From CAWBRT01 sp963832365 (GTDB taxonomy: Bacteria > Acidobacteriota > Terriglobia > Terriglobales > Acidobacteriaceae): a stretch of 64,000 nt of DNA. The stretch spans positions 62,001 to 126,000 of the forward strand of contig CAWHUL010000015.1 of assembly GCA_963832365.1 (NCBI GenBank), in the 5' to 3' direction. Shown here piece by piece: positions 1-9,305 of the stretch. The first letter of the stretch is position 1, and each line of letters opens with the position of its first letter. Both the position numbers and the translations under genes were made by a program. The notes under the pieces are model-generated. The model was not told the origin of the DNA, made no database searches, and saw only the letters and a program-made list of their open reading frames with translations.

Positions 1-3000
1 ATGGGAAGCAGATCATTGACAACGTCGCCTTTGACCAGGCCATTCGTGCCGAAGTGATAGGGGATGCCTATTTGGTGGACAGTACGGCCAGCTACCTGTA
101 CCGGCTTGATACGGTTAGTGACCATGACGCGCGCCTCGATAATGGCGCGCATGGTGGTAATGGTCGCGTACTCACCATGGCGCAAGCCAAGCTCGGCTGC
201 CAATTGAGGCGAGACTTCGCAGAATAGTTCAGGCTGCAGCTCTGCAAGATGGCTGAGCGTGCGGCTCATTCCGCCAGCCGTGTGATGCTCAGTCAAGCGA
301 TAAGTTGTAAGCACGTACGGGAACCGCGGGTCGGCCTGAGGCGCGTATCGATTGTCGGGCCGCTCGCGTTTAAGAGTCGCCGGATCGGTGTTTTGGCTTG
401 GATAGAGCGGATTGGAAAAGAGTGACTCCAGCGGCTCGTAATGCGTAGGTAACGGTCCATCCTTCAATCCGCTGCTGACGTAGATCCACCCCACTCCATC
501 CGGGTGCAGAATAAAAGGCTTATCGCCCGCGAGCGCAGCATCGCCTTCGGCGTCCTTAGGAGGCTGATAGTTTGGAGGTTTGTCCTTGGTGAAGTCAGGA
601 TTGTCGAGTCCAGTCCACTCTCTTTTCTGCTCGTCCCACCAGATCAACTTCTTGCGCTCGCTCCACGGCTTGCCATCGGGTCGTGCCGAAGCCCGGTTGT
701 AGATGATGCGCCGATCGGAAGGCCATGCGTAACCCCACCCATGTCCATACAGGTCGCGGGGCTCCCGTGTGTTCGCCATGTTCTTGCTCCGGTCAGGGAA
801 GCACCCGGAGTATATCCAGGCACCGCACGCCGTCGAGCCATCGGCTTTCAGGTCTCTATAGCCCGCGACCAGCTTGTGATCGGCGACCGTCCAACCGTTG
901 ATCTCCATCAGCACTTCTTCCGCATCGGGTTCAGCCTGCGGCCCATGTGTCGAGTAGCTCCAGGTGAGGGCGTTCAGCGGAGCGTTGCGAGGTCGCGGAT
1001 CGTTCGCGGCTTTGGCTTTAAGCCGCCGCCCCAGGTGATACATGAACCAGGTTTCGCTGCGTGAATCTCCGGGCGGCTCCGGACCTTTGTTATGGAACTG
1101 CAGCAGGCGTTGCGTGTTGACGAAGGTGCCGCTCTTCTCTGGTACTCCCGCGGCGGGCATCAGGAAGACTTCGGTTGCAATGGTGTCCGGATTGAGTTCA
1201 CCGCGCTCGACTTCGGGTGAGTTGTACCAGAAGGAGGCTGGCTCGGTCTCAACCAGGTCGCGGACGACCAGCCACTTCAATTTGGCCAGCGCCTTGCGTT
1301 CCAAACGTCCGTTGGGAGCACCTACCGCCGGGTTCTGACCCATGATGAACAGCCCTTCGACTTTGCCGTCCATCATGTCCAGCCAAAAACCGAAGTGCGA
1401 ATGGTCGCCCGTAACGCGCGGCAGCCAATCGAAACAAAAATCGTTCTCCTTGGTTGCGGCTTCGCCATAATACGACTTGAGAAAACTAACGATGTACTTA
1501 TCGAAATTTGCCCACCAACCCGTCTTAGCACGGTGCTTGGTGATGTAATCCTTCAGCGTATTCGCATCCTTTTTGAACATGGGGGTGGGCAGGTATCCCG
1601 GCAAAATATCGTAGAGCGTGGCCACGTCCGTAGACCCCTGAATAGAGGCGTGACCGCGCAACGCGAGTACCCCGCCACCGGGTCGTCCCACGTTTCCCAG
1701 CAGCAATTGCAGAATAGCGGCAGCGCGAATAATCTGTACGCCGTTCGAGTGCTGCGTCCACCCCACGGCGTAGCAAATGGTGCCCGTCTTCTCCGGACCC
1801 GAAGCAGAGCAGTAAGCCTCGGCCACCTTCAAGAATAGATTTTTGGGGATGCCGCAGTACTGTTCCACCATCTCCGGCGTGTAGCGTGAGAAGTGCTTCT
1901 TCAGCACCTGATACACGCAGCGTGGATGCTGCAGCGTGGGATCGGACTCATGCTCGCGCAGCTCGCCGGCCTCTCCGCCACGGTCTTTGCCATGGCCGCC
2001 CGACTGCTCCTCATGTCCGGCAATGGGGCCCGCGAAGAGCGTACCCTTCTGCGGTGAACCTTCGTACAGCCATGAAGTGGGGTCGTACTGTTTCTTCTCC
2101 GCATCCCAACCGGAGAAGAGGCCATTGAGATCTTCCGTGTCCCGGAAGTCTTCCCGCAGAATCGTAGGCGCGTTGGTATACGCTACGACGTATTCGCGGA
2201 AATCTTTGTTGTGAGTCAGAACGTAGTTGATGAGGCCGCCCAGGAACAACACATCCGTTCCTGCCCGGAGCGGCAACCACATGTCCGCCATGGCAGAGGT
2301 GCGCGTAAAGCGCGGGTCGACGTGAATGATCTTCGCCCCGTTCTTTTCCCGCGCCTCGATGACCCACTGGAACCCAACCGGATGGTTCTCCGCCATGTTC
2401 GATCCCATGATCAGGATTGCGTCTGCGTTGGAAAGATCCTGCTGAGCCGTGGTGGCGCCGCCACGTCCGAATGAGGTGCCCAGACCGGGCACCGTCGAGC
2501 TGTGTCATATACGGGCCTGATTGCTGATGCAACTCATCCCCAGCCCGCCGGTGAACAGCTTGCGGATCAGGTAGTTCTCCTCCACATCGAGAGTAGCCCC
2601 GCCCAAGTGGCAGATGCCCAGCGTGTGCATCACTGAGGCGCCATCATCTTTTTCAACGAAGGTACGCTCACGCGACTCCCACACGCGATCAGCGATCATG
2701 TCCATCGCCGTCTCCAGGGAGATTTCCTCCCAAGTCCGCGAATATGGCCGCCGATATTTCACCTTGGCGAGGCGTGCGGGATGCGTGTGAAGCTGGAATG
2801 TATCGGCGCCCTTGGGGCAGAGATGCCCGCGTGAAACCGGAGAAGTCGGATCGCCTTCAATCGCCACCAGCTTGCCTTCCTGGTGGAAGACCAGTTGCCC
2901 GCAGCCTACGCCGCAGTATGGGCAAACCGAGCGGCTTACCTGGGCGTCTCGGATCTTGGGAGAGAGCTGCTTGGTCTGCTTGCTCATCGCCTCCTCGCCG

Positions 3001-3068
3001 GTGCCTTTCCAGGCAGCAGTGCGGATTTGTTTGAGCACGGGCCACTCAGTGATGAAACCGTCAAACAT
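1..3068 (-). CDS. fdhA: Formate dehydrogenase large (catalytic) subunit, selenocysteine-containing, 3' end outside window
   Basis: Molybdenum/tungsten bis-MGD formate dehydrogenase, interconverting formate and CO2. The frame is open from 3068 to the left edge (about 1022 residues) except for one TGA at 2507-2505. That TGA follows the residues NQARI and precedes HSSTVPG, exactly the selenocysteine position of this family, so it is read as Sec188. An N-terminal [4Fe-4S] motif is visible (C49, C52, C56, C84 in CPYCGVGCG...LCPKG). I checked the frame at several points on both sides of the TGA and found no shift. The start at 3068 is supported by GGAGG five bases upstream. The N-terminus (WPVLKQIRTAAW...) lacks a twin-arginine signal and resembles the non-exported FDH lineage that often has Cys at this site, so the enzyme is probably cytoplasmic (inference). 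The C-terminus (...KGDVVNDLLP) is nearly complete. Beta and gamma subunits, if present, lie to the left. Confidence 0.93.
2475..2507 (-). promoter_or_regulatory. Bacterial SECIS element directing UGA to selenocysteine in fdhA
   Basis: On the minus strand the TGA codon (2507-2505) is followed, after 11 bases, by a perfect 7-bp hairpin GGTGCCC-GGTCT-GGGCACC (2493-2475). The GGUCU apical loop and the 11-nt spacing match the SelB-binding hairpin of E. coli fdhF as I remember it. The UGA CAC start of the element is also shared. Seen directly; SelB recognition is inferred. Confidence 0.9.
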
Positions 3069-3404
3069 GGGACCTCCAAGGACGGGCGATGTTTCGAAAG
3101 GCGACTATATGTGACTTGAGACTCAGCGTCGCAAAGGAAGGTTGCCACACACTATCGTTAAACGATATTTAGCAGAGTGTTGGGAGCCAAAAAGTATTGC
3201 CGTGGGCCGGAGTTGTAAGCACCAGGTTTACGAGCCGACTCGAGCAACATTTTTGAATTTTCAAGCGTCTGTATTCCAATTACCACCAACTCGCTTCCGT
3301 ATCGTTCACAGTCGTCGCGTGCAAAGGCGCTAGAAATGCTCGAACAGCTCAAAGCGCCTTTCGGAACTAACAAGGCCAATCAGTAAAGATGCTGGAGTAT
3401 TCCA
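3069..3404. other. Intergenic region between divergent fdhA and TIGR03118 gene
   Basis: About 335 bases between divergently transcribed genes, with lower GC than its neighbours. Only the GGAGG ribosome site of fdhA (3071-3077, minus strand) and a GGAG about 8 bases before the start at 3405 are recognisable. Promoters for both genes should lie here, but I see no convincing -35/-10 pair and no coding sequence. Confidence 0.5.
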
Positions 3405-5070
3405 ATGACGTCGTTTTTCAATTGTGTGGCAAACCTGTCCGCTGTTACGTTCCGTATCAGCGCTTTGCGTTCGCTCCTCACGGTTCTTTTGGTGGCAGGC
3501 TGGTGCGCCTTGGCGCATGGGCAATCCGTGAACAGCTATCAACAAATCAATCTCGTGTCCGATGGATCGATCATTGCCGGGAATACCGATCCGACTCTAA
3601 TCAATGGCTGGGGCATCGCAATTGGGCAGAACACTCCGTTCTGGGTTAACAGCCAGGGCGGCGGAGTCTCTGAAGTGTATGACGCGGCGGGAAAGAAGCA
3701 GTTCGATGTCGGCATTCCCGGCAGGACCGGAAGTTCTGCCGCCGGCCATCCCACGGGGATTGTTTTTAATTCCTCGAGCACGGACTTCATACTGAGCAAC
3801 GGACTTGCGGCGACATTTCTGTTTGCAACCACCGACGGGACCATTGCGGGATGGAACGCGAATTTGACCAATGCCGTGGGGGCCGTGGACAATTCCGCCG
3901 CCGGCGCTGTTTACACCGGTCTCGCGCTGGTCAACAACGGCTCCACAAACATGCTGCTGGCGGCCAACTTCGGCATGGGAACGGTCGATGTGTTCAACAA
4001 GACGTTTGCGTCCGTTGCGCTCACCGGCAATTTCAGCGACACGACCCTTCCCGCTGGCTACGCGCCTTACGGCATCCATGTACTGAAGAATCAGGTGTTC
4101 ATTGATTACGCTCTCCAGCGACCCGGCGGCGGTCCGGCGCTGGAAGGCGCCAGCAACGGCATCGTCAACGTCTTTGACACGACCGGCGTCCTGATCAAGC
4201 GTGTTGCGACCGGTGGTACGCTCAATGCTCCCTGGGGCGCGACGCTCGCTCCCAGCCGGGTTCGGCGCATTTGGCGGAGCTTTGTTGATTGGAAATTTCG
4301 GCGATGGCACGATCAATGCGTTTGACGCCAACAGCTACGCTTTCAAAGGTCAGCTCAAGAATGCAAGCGGCAGCGCAATCGCGAATCCGGGTCTTTGGGA
4401 TATGATTTTCGGACAAAATGGCACCGGCGATCCCAACACGTTGTACTTCAGTGCCGGCCCCAACGGAGAAAGAAGCGGGCTTTTCGGTGCAATCTCTCCG
4501 GCCTCTGCAGGCTCGCCTGGAGGTGACTTCGCACTCGTAGCCGCGCCGACAACTGTTTCCGTCACCGCCGGGCAAACGGCGACCGTGGTCGTGAGCGTGA
4601 ATACGTTGATGGGCTTTAGCGCACCCGTTACATTCGCCTGCTCCGGAACGCCTCCAGGCACATCGTGCTTGTTCGCGCCTTCCACGGTCACGCCGGCGCC
4701 GGGTGCAATGGCGAGTACGACTGTGACGGTTTCCACCAACACATCCACGCCCGTGGGAATCTTCGGAATGACCATGCCACCACAAGGGACTTCGCGTGAG
4801 CTTCTGTTCAGCTTGGTTTCAGCAGTTCTCATCGGCATGGGCTGGTTTGGGACAGGTTTGGGATGGGCGCACCGTAAGCACATCGTCGGCGTCGGAGCGG
4901 TTGCGATGATGAGCATTCTCTGGCTAGCCATTATGATGTCAGCCTGCGGTAGCGGCATGTCGGGTTCGGGGCCCAGCATATCGACTCCATCCGGCGCCGG
5001 GCAGATGATGATCACCGCCACTTCAGGATCACTGTCCCACTCAATCGGAGTCACTATGACGGTGCACTGA
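3405..5070 (+). CDS. TIGR03118 family secreted beta-propeller protein, frameshifted near 4254
   Basis: Secreted protein of the TIGR03118 group; function unknown. An N-terminal signal peptide (LRSLLTVLLVAGWCALAHGQ) is followed by propeller-like repeats. Reading stays in one frame to about residue 283 (NAPWGATLAP) and then must move to another frame (GFGAFGGALLIGNFGDG...), which continues to the stop at 5070. One extra base in the stretch cccagccggg (around 4252-4255) explains the break. The C-terminal part has an Ig-like strand block (FACSGTPPGTSC), a hydrophobic Trp-rich segment, a second hydrophobic segment ending in SACGSG, and a last strand pair (ITATSGSLSHSIGVTMTVH). The same tail occurs in the 30696-32678 protein. 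The indel may be a sequencing error; as written the gene is broken. Confidence 0.82.
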
Positions 5071-5126
5071 AGTGAAGTGTTGCGGGCTGGCGCGAGTGGA
5101 AGCAGTGTCCATGAATTTGTTGATTC

Positions 5127-5321
5127 GTGCTGCTGGCCGGAGTTGCTGGTTGCGGTCACCCCAGCGGTGGCGGCGCGCACAGCAGCGGCGGTCACTCAGG
5201 ACACAGTGGACATAGAAGTCAGTCGGGCGAAAGTCGTCCCAACCTTCGCTCGGAGGCAGTTAATGGGAAACAACAAACATTCGACGAAGGCAGCACGCCG
5301 GTAGGTTGCTGGACTGTTTAG
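5127..5321 (+). CDS. Possible small Gly/His-rich lipoprotein, 5' end uncertain
   Basis: This 64-codon frame opens LLAGVAGCGHPSGGG, a lipobox-like sequence with cysteine, followed by a Gly/Ser/His-rich stretch (HSSGGHSGHSGH). An ATG at 5112 preceded by GGAAG opens MNLLI in another frame. Removing one base near 5126 would join it to give MNLLIVLLAGVAGCG, a typical lipoprotein start. I infer a small lipoprotein whose start is either the GTG at 5127 or, after correcting an indel, 5112. No function can be assigned, and it could also be non-coding. Confidence 0.35.
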   Translation: MLLAGVAGCGHPSGGGAHSSGGHSGHSGHRSQSGESRPNLRSEAVNGKQQTFDEGSTPVGCWTV

Positions 5322-5340
5322 CGAGTCGCTTGCCATGCAG

Positions 5341-6230
5341 TCACTTGAGCCGACGCTTCTTGTGTCGAAGATATGTATAAGCAGAGGCGCTCGCAACCAG
5401 CGCCGACATCGCTCCCTGCGTCCATTCCAGGTGTGCGTGCTCAGTGAATAGATGGATTGCCCACAGCATCGGCACTTGCCACAACTCCACCACGCGTGTG
5501 TAGAAGGCGCCCAGCATCGACATCACTTGGTTCATGTAGAAGTAACCAGTGAGCCCGACCATCGCCACCAGCAGCATCACGAACCACATCTGCGGCGAAA
5601 GCGACTGCAGTCCACCATGGGCTCGCGGCGCAAAGGCAAGGAACACTCCACCCAGCGCGCCGCCCACCAACGCCGGAGCAATCAACCAGAACAAATGTTC
5701 ACCTTTCCCCTGTGCTAATTCCCACACCTTATAGGTGCCGCGCGCGAGCCCAATGCAATCAGTAGAAACAGAATGCCCTGCCGAGCGTTCAACACCGTGC
5801 CTGGCTCACGCACCGCCTGCACGGCGAACAAGATTAGCGCTGTGGCCAGAACCAGCAATGTACGCCGCTCATATCTCTGCCGCTCGCCCCGCACATACGC
5901 CAATATCAAAGCATCCAGCAGCAACACCGCTTGAGTCACCCGCCCGCTTAGCAGAGCGATCGCGCCGAACCAGCCGACGAAGGTTAGCCCGCCGGTCAAC
6001 ACGCGCAGCAGCGCCACCCATGGAGAGCGTGGCAGCCACTCAGCCCGCACGGGTCGCACGATGATCGCCAGCAACACCAGCGCCAGCAGTGAGCGATACA
6101 CCAGAATCGAACCCAACGACAGGTCCGCTCTTCGTGCCAGCAGCTCAATCGAGACTGTAATCGCCACTTCCGAAGCGACCATTCCAGCGAGTGGCTTGCG
6201 GCTCCACAGCGATGTGCGATTCGTCTGCAA
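5341..6230 (-). CDS. EamA/DMT family permease, frameshifted near 5735
   Basis: Ten-helix drug/metabolite-transporter family protein, inner membrane, substrate unknown. The first part (6230 to about 5735, TTG start or an internal ATG at residue 17) encodes five hydrophobic helices and ends RQGILFLLIALG. The second half continues in another frame as LARGTYKVWELAQGKGEHLFW and runs to the stop at 5341 with a Lys/Arg-rich tail (YLRHKKRRLK). One missing base in the GGG run around 5740 would restore a protein of about 295 residues, the normal family length. No ribosome site is convincing at 6230. The gene is convergent with the upstream propeller gene. Probably intact in the organism (inference). 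Confidence 0.75.
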
Positions 6231-6439
6231 GTCGCTATTCTAAATGGCTCGTCCGGGGCCAAAAAAGCGAACCGTAAGTCCTGGGAGTGCGCCGGATGGC
6301 TCCTGATCCGAGACGGGGTTCAGGCGTCGCTCACACCAATGCTCGTGCCTGCATGGTTAGTGACCTAATGGACAGAGGGGGCAATTCGCGCTGGAGCTCG
6401 ACGATGGGATAAATCGGCTTTGAAGCTTCGAGCGCGAAC

Positions 6440-6919
6440 TCAGCCGGGGTAATGGGCCTTGCCGGTGATTCGTTCAAGACGGATGCGCACCACGACCGTT
6501 CGGGCGCCGGAAGTGGCGATGGCCTTTTCCGCCTCGGGCGTCACCGATCCGCAGAAACGCACGGCCAGAAGTTCCAGAGCTCGCCGTTTTTCCGTGGGAT
6601 CCGCCACCAGAGCCGCCCGGCCAAATACAATGGCGCTTTCATAAAGGGTGGTCAACTGGGCCGGTAAAACCTTGGCGTCCACCACGGCGCAGTAGGAAAC
6701 CCGCTCTTCATGGGCAATGTTCTCGAGTTTGTGTCCCTCGACGGCGCAGTGAATGTAGACCACGTCGCCGGATAATACGTGGTTCACGGGGACTGCGTAA
6801 GGCCATCCATCGGCTCCCAGGGTAGCCAGCACGCCGTGATCCGAACGCGCCAGAATGTCCCGGGCCTGAATCTCGGTAAGCGCCCTCTCACTTCGTCGTA
6901 TGTCTCTGAAAGTAGGCAT
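6440..6919 (-). CDS. Pyridoxamine 5'-phosphate oxidase-like flavoprotein (NimA-type)
   Basis: Small split-barrel FMN-binding protein of 159 residues, resembling 5-nitroimidazole reductase (Nim) and related flavin-binding proteins. The recognisable N-terminal half has ILARSDHGVLATLGADGWPYAVPVNHV, the barrel strand pair lining the flavin pocket, followed by IHCAVEGHKLENI. The end (VVRIRLERITGKAHYPG) is the usual family C-terminus. Start at ATG 6919 with GAGG eight bases upstream. Likely a cytoplasmic flavin reductase of unknown substrate. It stands alone, with no operon partner. Confidence 0.85.
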   Translation of the reverse strand: MPTFRDIRRSERALTEIQARDILARSDHGVLATLGADGWPYAVPVNHVLSGDVVYIHCAVEGHKLENIAHEERVSYCAVVDAKVLPAQLTTLYESAIVFGRAALVADPTEKRRALELLAVRFCGSVTPEAEKAIATSGARTVVVRIRLERITGKAHYPG

Positions 6920-7375
6920 CTGTCGGACCTCATAAACAGGTTAAGCGCGAGTGCAGGCTGAGGGACCAGGCGGGGAAAATCGCGCGCGGTCGTGCTATTC
7001 CTTATATTTGTTGGTTTGTCCGGGAGTTCCGTTTTGTCCCAGCCTTGGCGATTATGCTTCGGCTTCCCTTGAAAAACAACCTATTTCTTCTTTCATTGAG
7101 ACCTTCGAGAGCGTGGCGCTGCTCCGATTTCCCGAAAGTCAGAATTGACAAGTCTTATCGTCGGGGGTAATCTCTGTCAATTCCTTTGATTCAGCCTGAA
7201 ACGGTGTCATTGCCTCGATGCCTCGGGAAATTGTTTGCGAGAGCTACGAGTGCAATTGACCAAGGCGGACAGAAAGAGCTCAGTTCAAATAGAGTTCAGG
7301 CCAAAATGCTTCTGAATTAGGTCCGATAATCGTTTTGTGGATTGAACAAGGGAACCTCGGGCGTGAGGCGAGATT
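6920..7375. other. Intergenic region upstream of the DUF3311/SSS operon
   Basis: About 455 bases between divergent genes, AT-richer than the surroundings. I see no open frame with a plausible protein, no tRNA and no clear terminator. It presumably holds the promoters of the Nim-like gene and of the DUF3311-SSS-M20 operon. Confidence 0.4.
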
Positions 7376-7570
7376 ATGAATCCAATAAAAGTTGTGTTAA
7401 CCCTGATTCCATTCGCATGGATCATAGGGATGATTCCCTTTGTCAATAGGGTGAGGCCAATAGTTCTCGGCCTTCCCTTCCTGGCCTTTTGGTTGGTTGC
7501 CGGTATCCCCGTAACCTTCGTCTGTCTTTTAGGACTCTACAACATCGACTCCAAGCACAATCGGGATTGA
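7376..7570 (+). CDS. DUF3311 family small membrane protein, SSS symporter partner
   Basis: 64-residue protein with two transmembrane segments (about 5-20 and 28-55) and the signature order of DUF3311: a helix, RVRPIVLGLPFLAFW, then a second helix ending near a polar tail. Genes of this family normally sit just before a sodium:solute symporter and are thought to act as its small accessory subunit. Here the symporter begins 22 bases downstream. Role in transport is inferred from this pairing. Confidence 0.85.
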   Translation: MNPIKVVLTLIPFAWIIGMIPFVNRVRPIVLGLPFLAFWLVAGIPVTFVCLLGLYNIDSKHNRD

Positions 7571-7592
7571 GAGCGAAAGGCTGGTGGGAGTA

Positions 7593-9107
7593 ATGACGAA
7601 CCAAGTAATTGCCCTTGGGGTAATTCTTATCTTTGTTGTCGGAGCCACTGTCGTTGGCATGGTCCCCGGCATAAAGCAAAAGATGACGCTGGAACAATGG
7701 GCGGTTGGTGGCCGTAACTTTGGCCGCTGGCTGAACTGGTTTATTCTGGCGGGTGAGATCTATACTGCCTTTGCCTTTTTAGGCGGCAGCGGCTGGGCTT
7801 ACGCCCGAGGCGGCCCCACCTTTTATATATTGGGCTATTGTTGTCTGGCGTACGTGGTCGGCTACTATGTGCTGCCGGCGATGTCTCCCATCGGCCGCCG
7901 CCACGGATTGATGACTCAACCCGATCTGGTGGAACATCTCTATGAGAGTCGTGCGCTGGGCATTCTTACCGCCTGTGTTGGCGTATGTTTCCTGCTGCCC
8001 TATCTGCAGCTTCAGCTCACCGGCCTCGGCTTGATTATCGAGACCTGCTCCTACGGGCTTATCACCAGGGTGCCGGCCATGATTATGGCCTTCACGATGG
8101 TTGCCGCCTTCGTTTTTTTGAGCGGACTCAAAGGCGTTGCAGCCACAGCCGCCATAAAAGATGTAGTCATGATTTTGGCAGTGGCCTTTTTTGGCATCTA
8201 TTTGCCTATCCATTTCTACGGCAGCGTCGGTGGCATGTTTGCGGCGTTGGACGCCGCTAAACCCGGATATTTGACGGTGCCAGGCGGGACCAAGAATCTC
8301 GATGTGAGCTGGATGATGTCAACCCTCGCACTCACGGGCTTGGGTTTCTATATGTGGCCCCACCTCACGGGAAATAGTTTCAGCGCCAAGAGCCCCAACG
8401 TCCTACGGCACAATGCGGTCTTCTTGCCCCTATATCAGATTTGCATGCTATTCCCGATGCTGGTCGGGTTTACCGCCTTGCTGATCATTGTTCCAGCCCT
8501 TAAGACGCCCGACATGGCTTTCATGGCCCTCGTCCGTCAAGTACTTCCGGGCTGGGCACTGGGCCTCGTGGGCGGCGCCGGCGCACTGGCCTGTATGATT
8601 CCGGCCGCCGACCTCATCTTGTCTACATCGATGATTTTTTCGCGCAATATCTATTGCCGGACGATAGGCAGAGATACCACTCCGCAATTCCAAAACAGGC
8701 TTGCCAGGGTCGTTGTTTTGGTTTTGACAGGTATCGCGCTGGCGTTGGCGATCTTCCTTCCCAACATGCTTGTCAACTTGCTGCTCACCGGATACTCCGG
8801 CGTAACCCAGTTCTTCCCGATGATTGTCCTAGGTTTATTCTGGAAATCGAGCACCAAGATCGCATCTTTTGCCGGCCTGCTTGTGGGTGAGTTCATGGTT
8901 TTTTACATGATCCTCAACAAGCTTGATCCGCTGCCTATTTGGGGACTCCACCTCAACGCGGGTTTCGCCGCACTGGTGGTTAACATGATAGTGTTCGTGG
9001 TCGTTAGCTTGGCTACCAGAACACCAGCTGGGATCGAACGGAAGATCCGCGCCATAGAAGGCATGGAGTCATCTCCAGCGGGCTCAACAGCAGTGGGCAC
9101 TCATTGA
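7593..9107 (+). CDS. Sodium:solute symporter (SSS family)
   Basis: About 504-residue membrane protein with roughly 13 hydrophobic helices. Visible family marks are the N-terminal WAVGGRNFGRWLNWFILAGE, then FLGGSGWAYARGG and LMTQPDLVEHLYESRALG, as in monocarboxylate/amino-acid symporters of the MctP kind. It imports a small organic solute with Na+; substrate not identifiable from sequence. I place the start at ATG 7593 (GTG at 7584 is an alternative that adds three residues). DUF3311 lies immediately upstream and two M20 amidohydrolases follow, suggesting that it imports an N-acyl or amide compound they cleave (inference). Confidence 0.9.
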   Translation: MTNQVIALGVILIFVVGATVVGMVPGIKQKMTLEQWAVGGRNFGRWLNWFILAGEIYTAFAFLGGSGWAYARGGPTFYILGYCCLAYVVGYYVLPAMSPIGRRHGLMTQPDLVEHLYESRALGILTACVGVCFLLPYLQLQLTGLGLIIETCSYGLITRVPAMIMAFTMVAAFVFLSGLKGVAATAAIKDVVMILAVAFFGIYLPIHFYGSVGGMFAALDAAKPGYLTVPGGTKNLDVSWMMSTLALTGLGFYMWPHLTGNSFSAKSPNVLRHNAVFLPLYQICMLFPMLVGFTALLIIVPALKTPDMAFMALVRQVLPGWALGLVGGAGALACMIPAADLILSTSMIFSRNIYCRTIGRDTTPQFQNRLARVVVLVLTGIALALAIFLPNMLVNLLLTGYSGVTQFFPMIVLGLFWKSSTKIASFAGLLVGEFMVFYMILNKLDPLPIWGLHLNAGFAALVVNMIVFVVVSLATRTPAGIERKIRAIEGMESSPAGSTAVGTH

Positions 9108-9117
9108 TTTTGGTCGG

Positions 9118-9181
9118 CAGGCGAGGGTAGGTTCGCGGACTGCGGCGGGAGAGGAACATTTCGCGCGTTCCTCCTCGCCTG
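9118..9181 (+). other. Two-level RNA hairpin between SSS symporter and M20 hydrolase genes
   Basis: CAGGCGAGG (9118-9126) pairs perfectly with CCTCGCCTG (9173-9181), and inside it GAGGAAC (9151-9157) pairs with GTTCCTC (9167-9173). There is no U-tract, so it is not a standard terminator. It could be an attenuator, a processing site or an mRNA stabiliser within the operon. Confidence 0.4.
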
Positions 9182-9305
9182 GACAGCAGCACACTCAGGG
9201 AATCTTGCTCGGAGTCTCGCGTCAACTTCGTGGCCGCGGTACAGCTCAGTCTCCTCACTTCCGCCAGGCGCAGCGGGTTTGAGAAACAATTTCAAGCGAG
9301 CGTGA

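Noticed and set aside
2011..2532. Reading the TGA in the formate dehydrogenase as a frameshift or true stop
   Set aside because: The frame continues cleanly for over 830 codons after the TGA, the flanking residues are the family's Sec site, and a SECIS hairpin follows. The 173-codon frame at 2011-2532 is an out-of-frame shadow.
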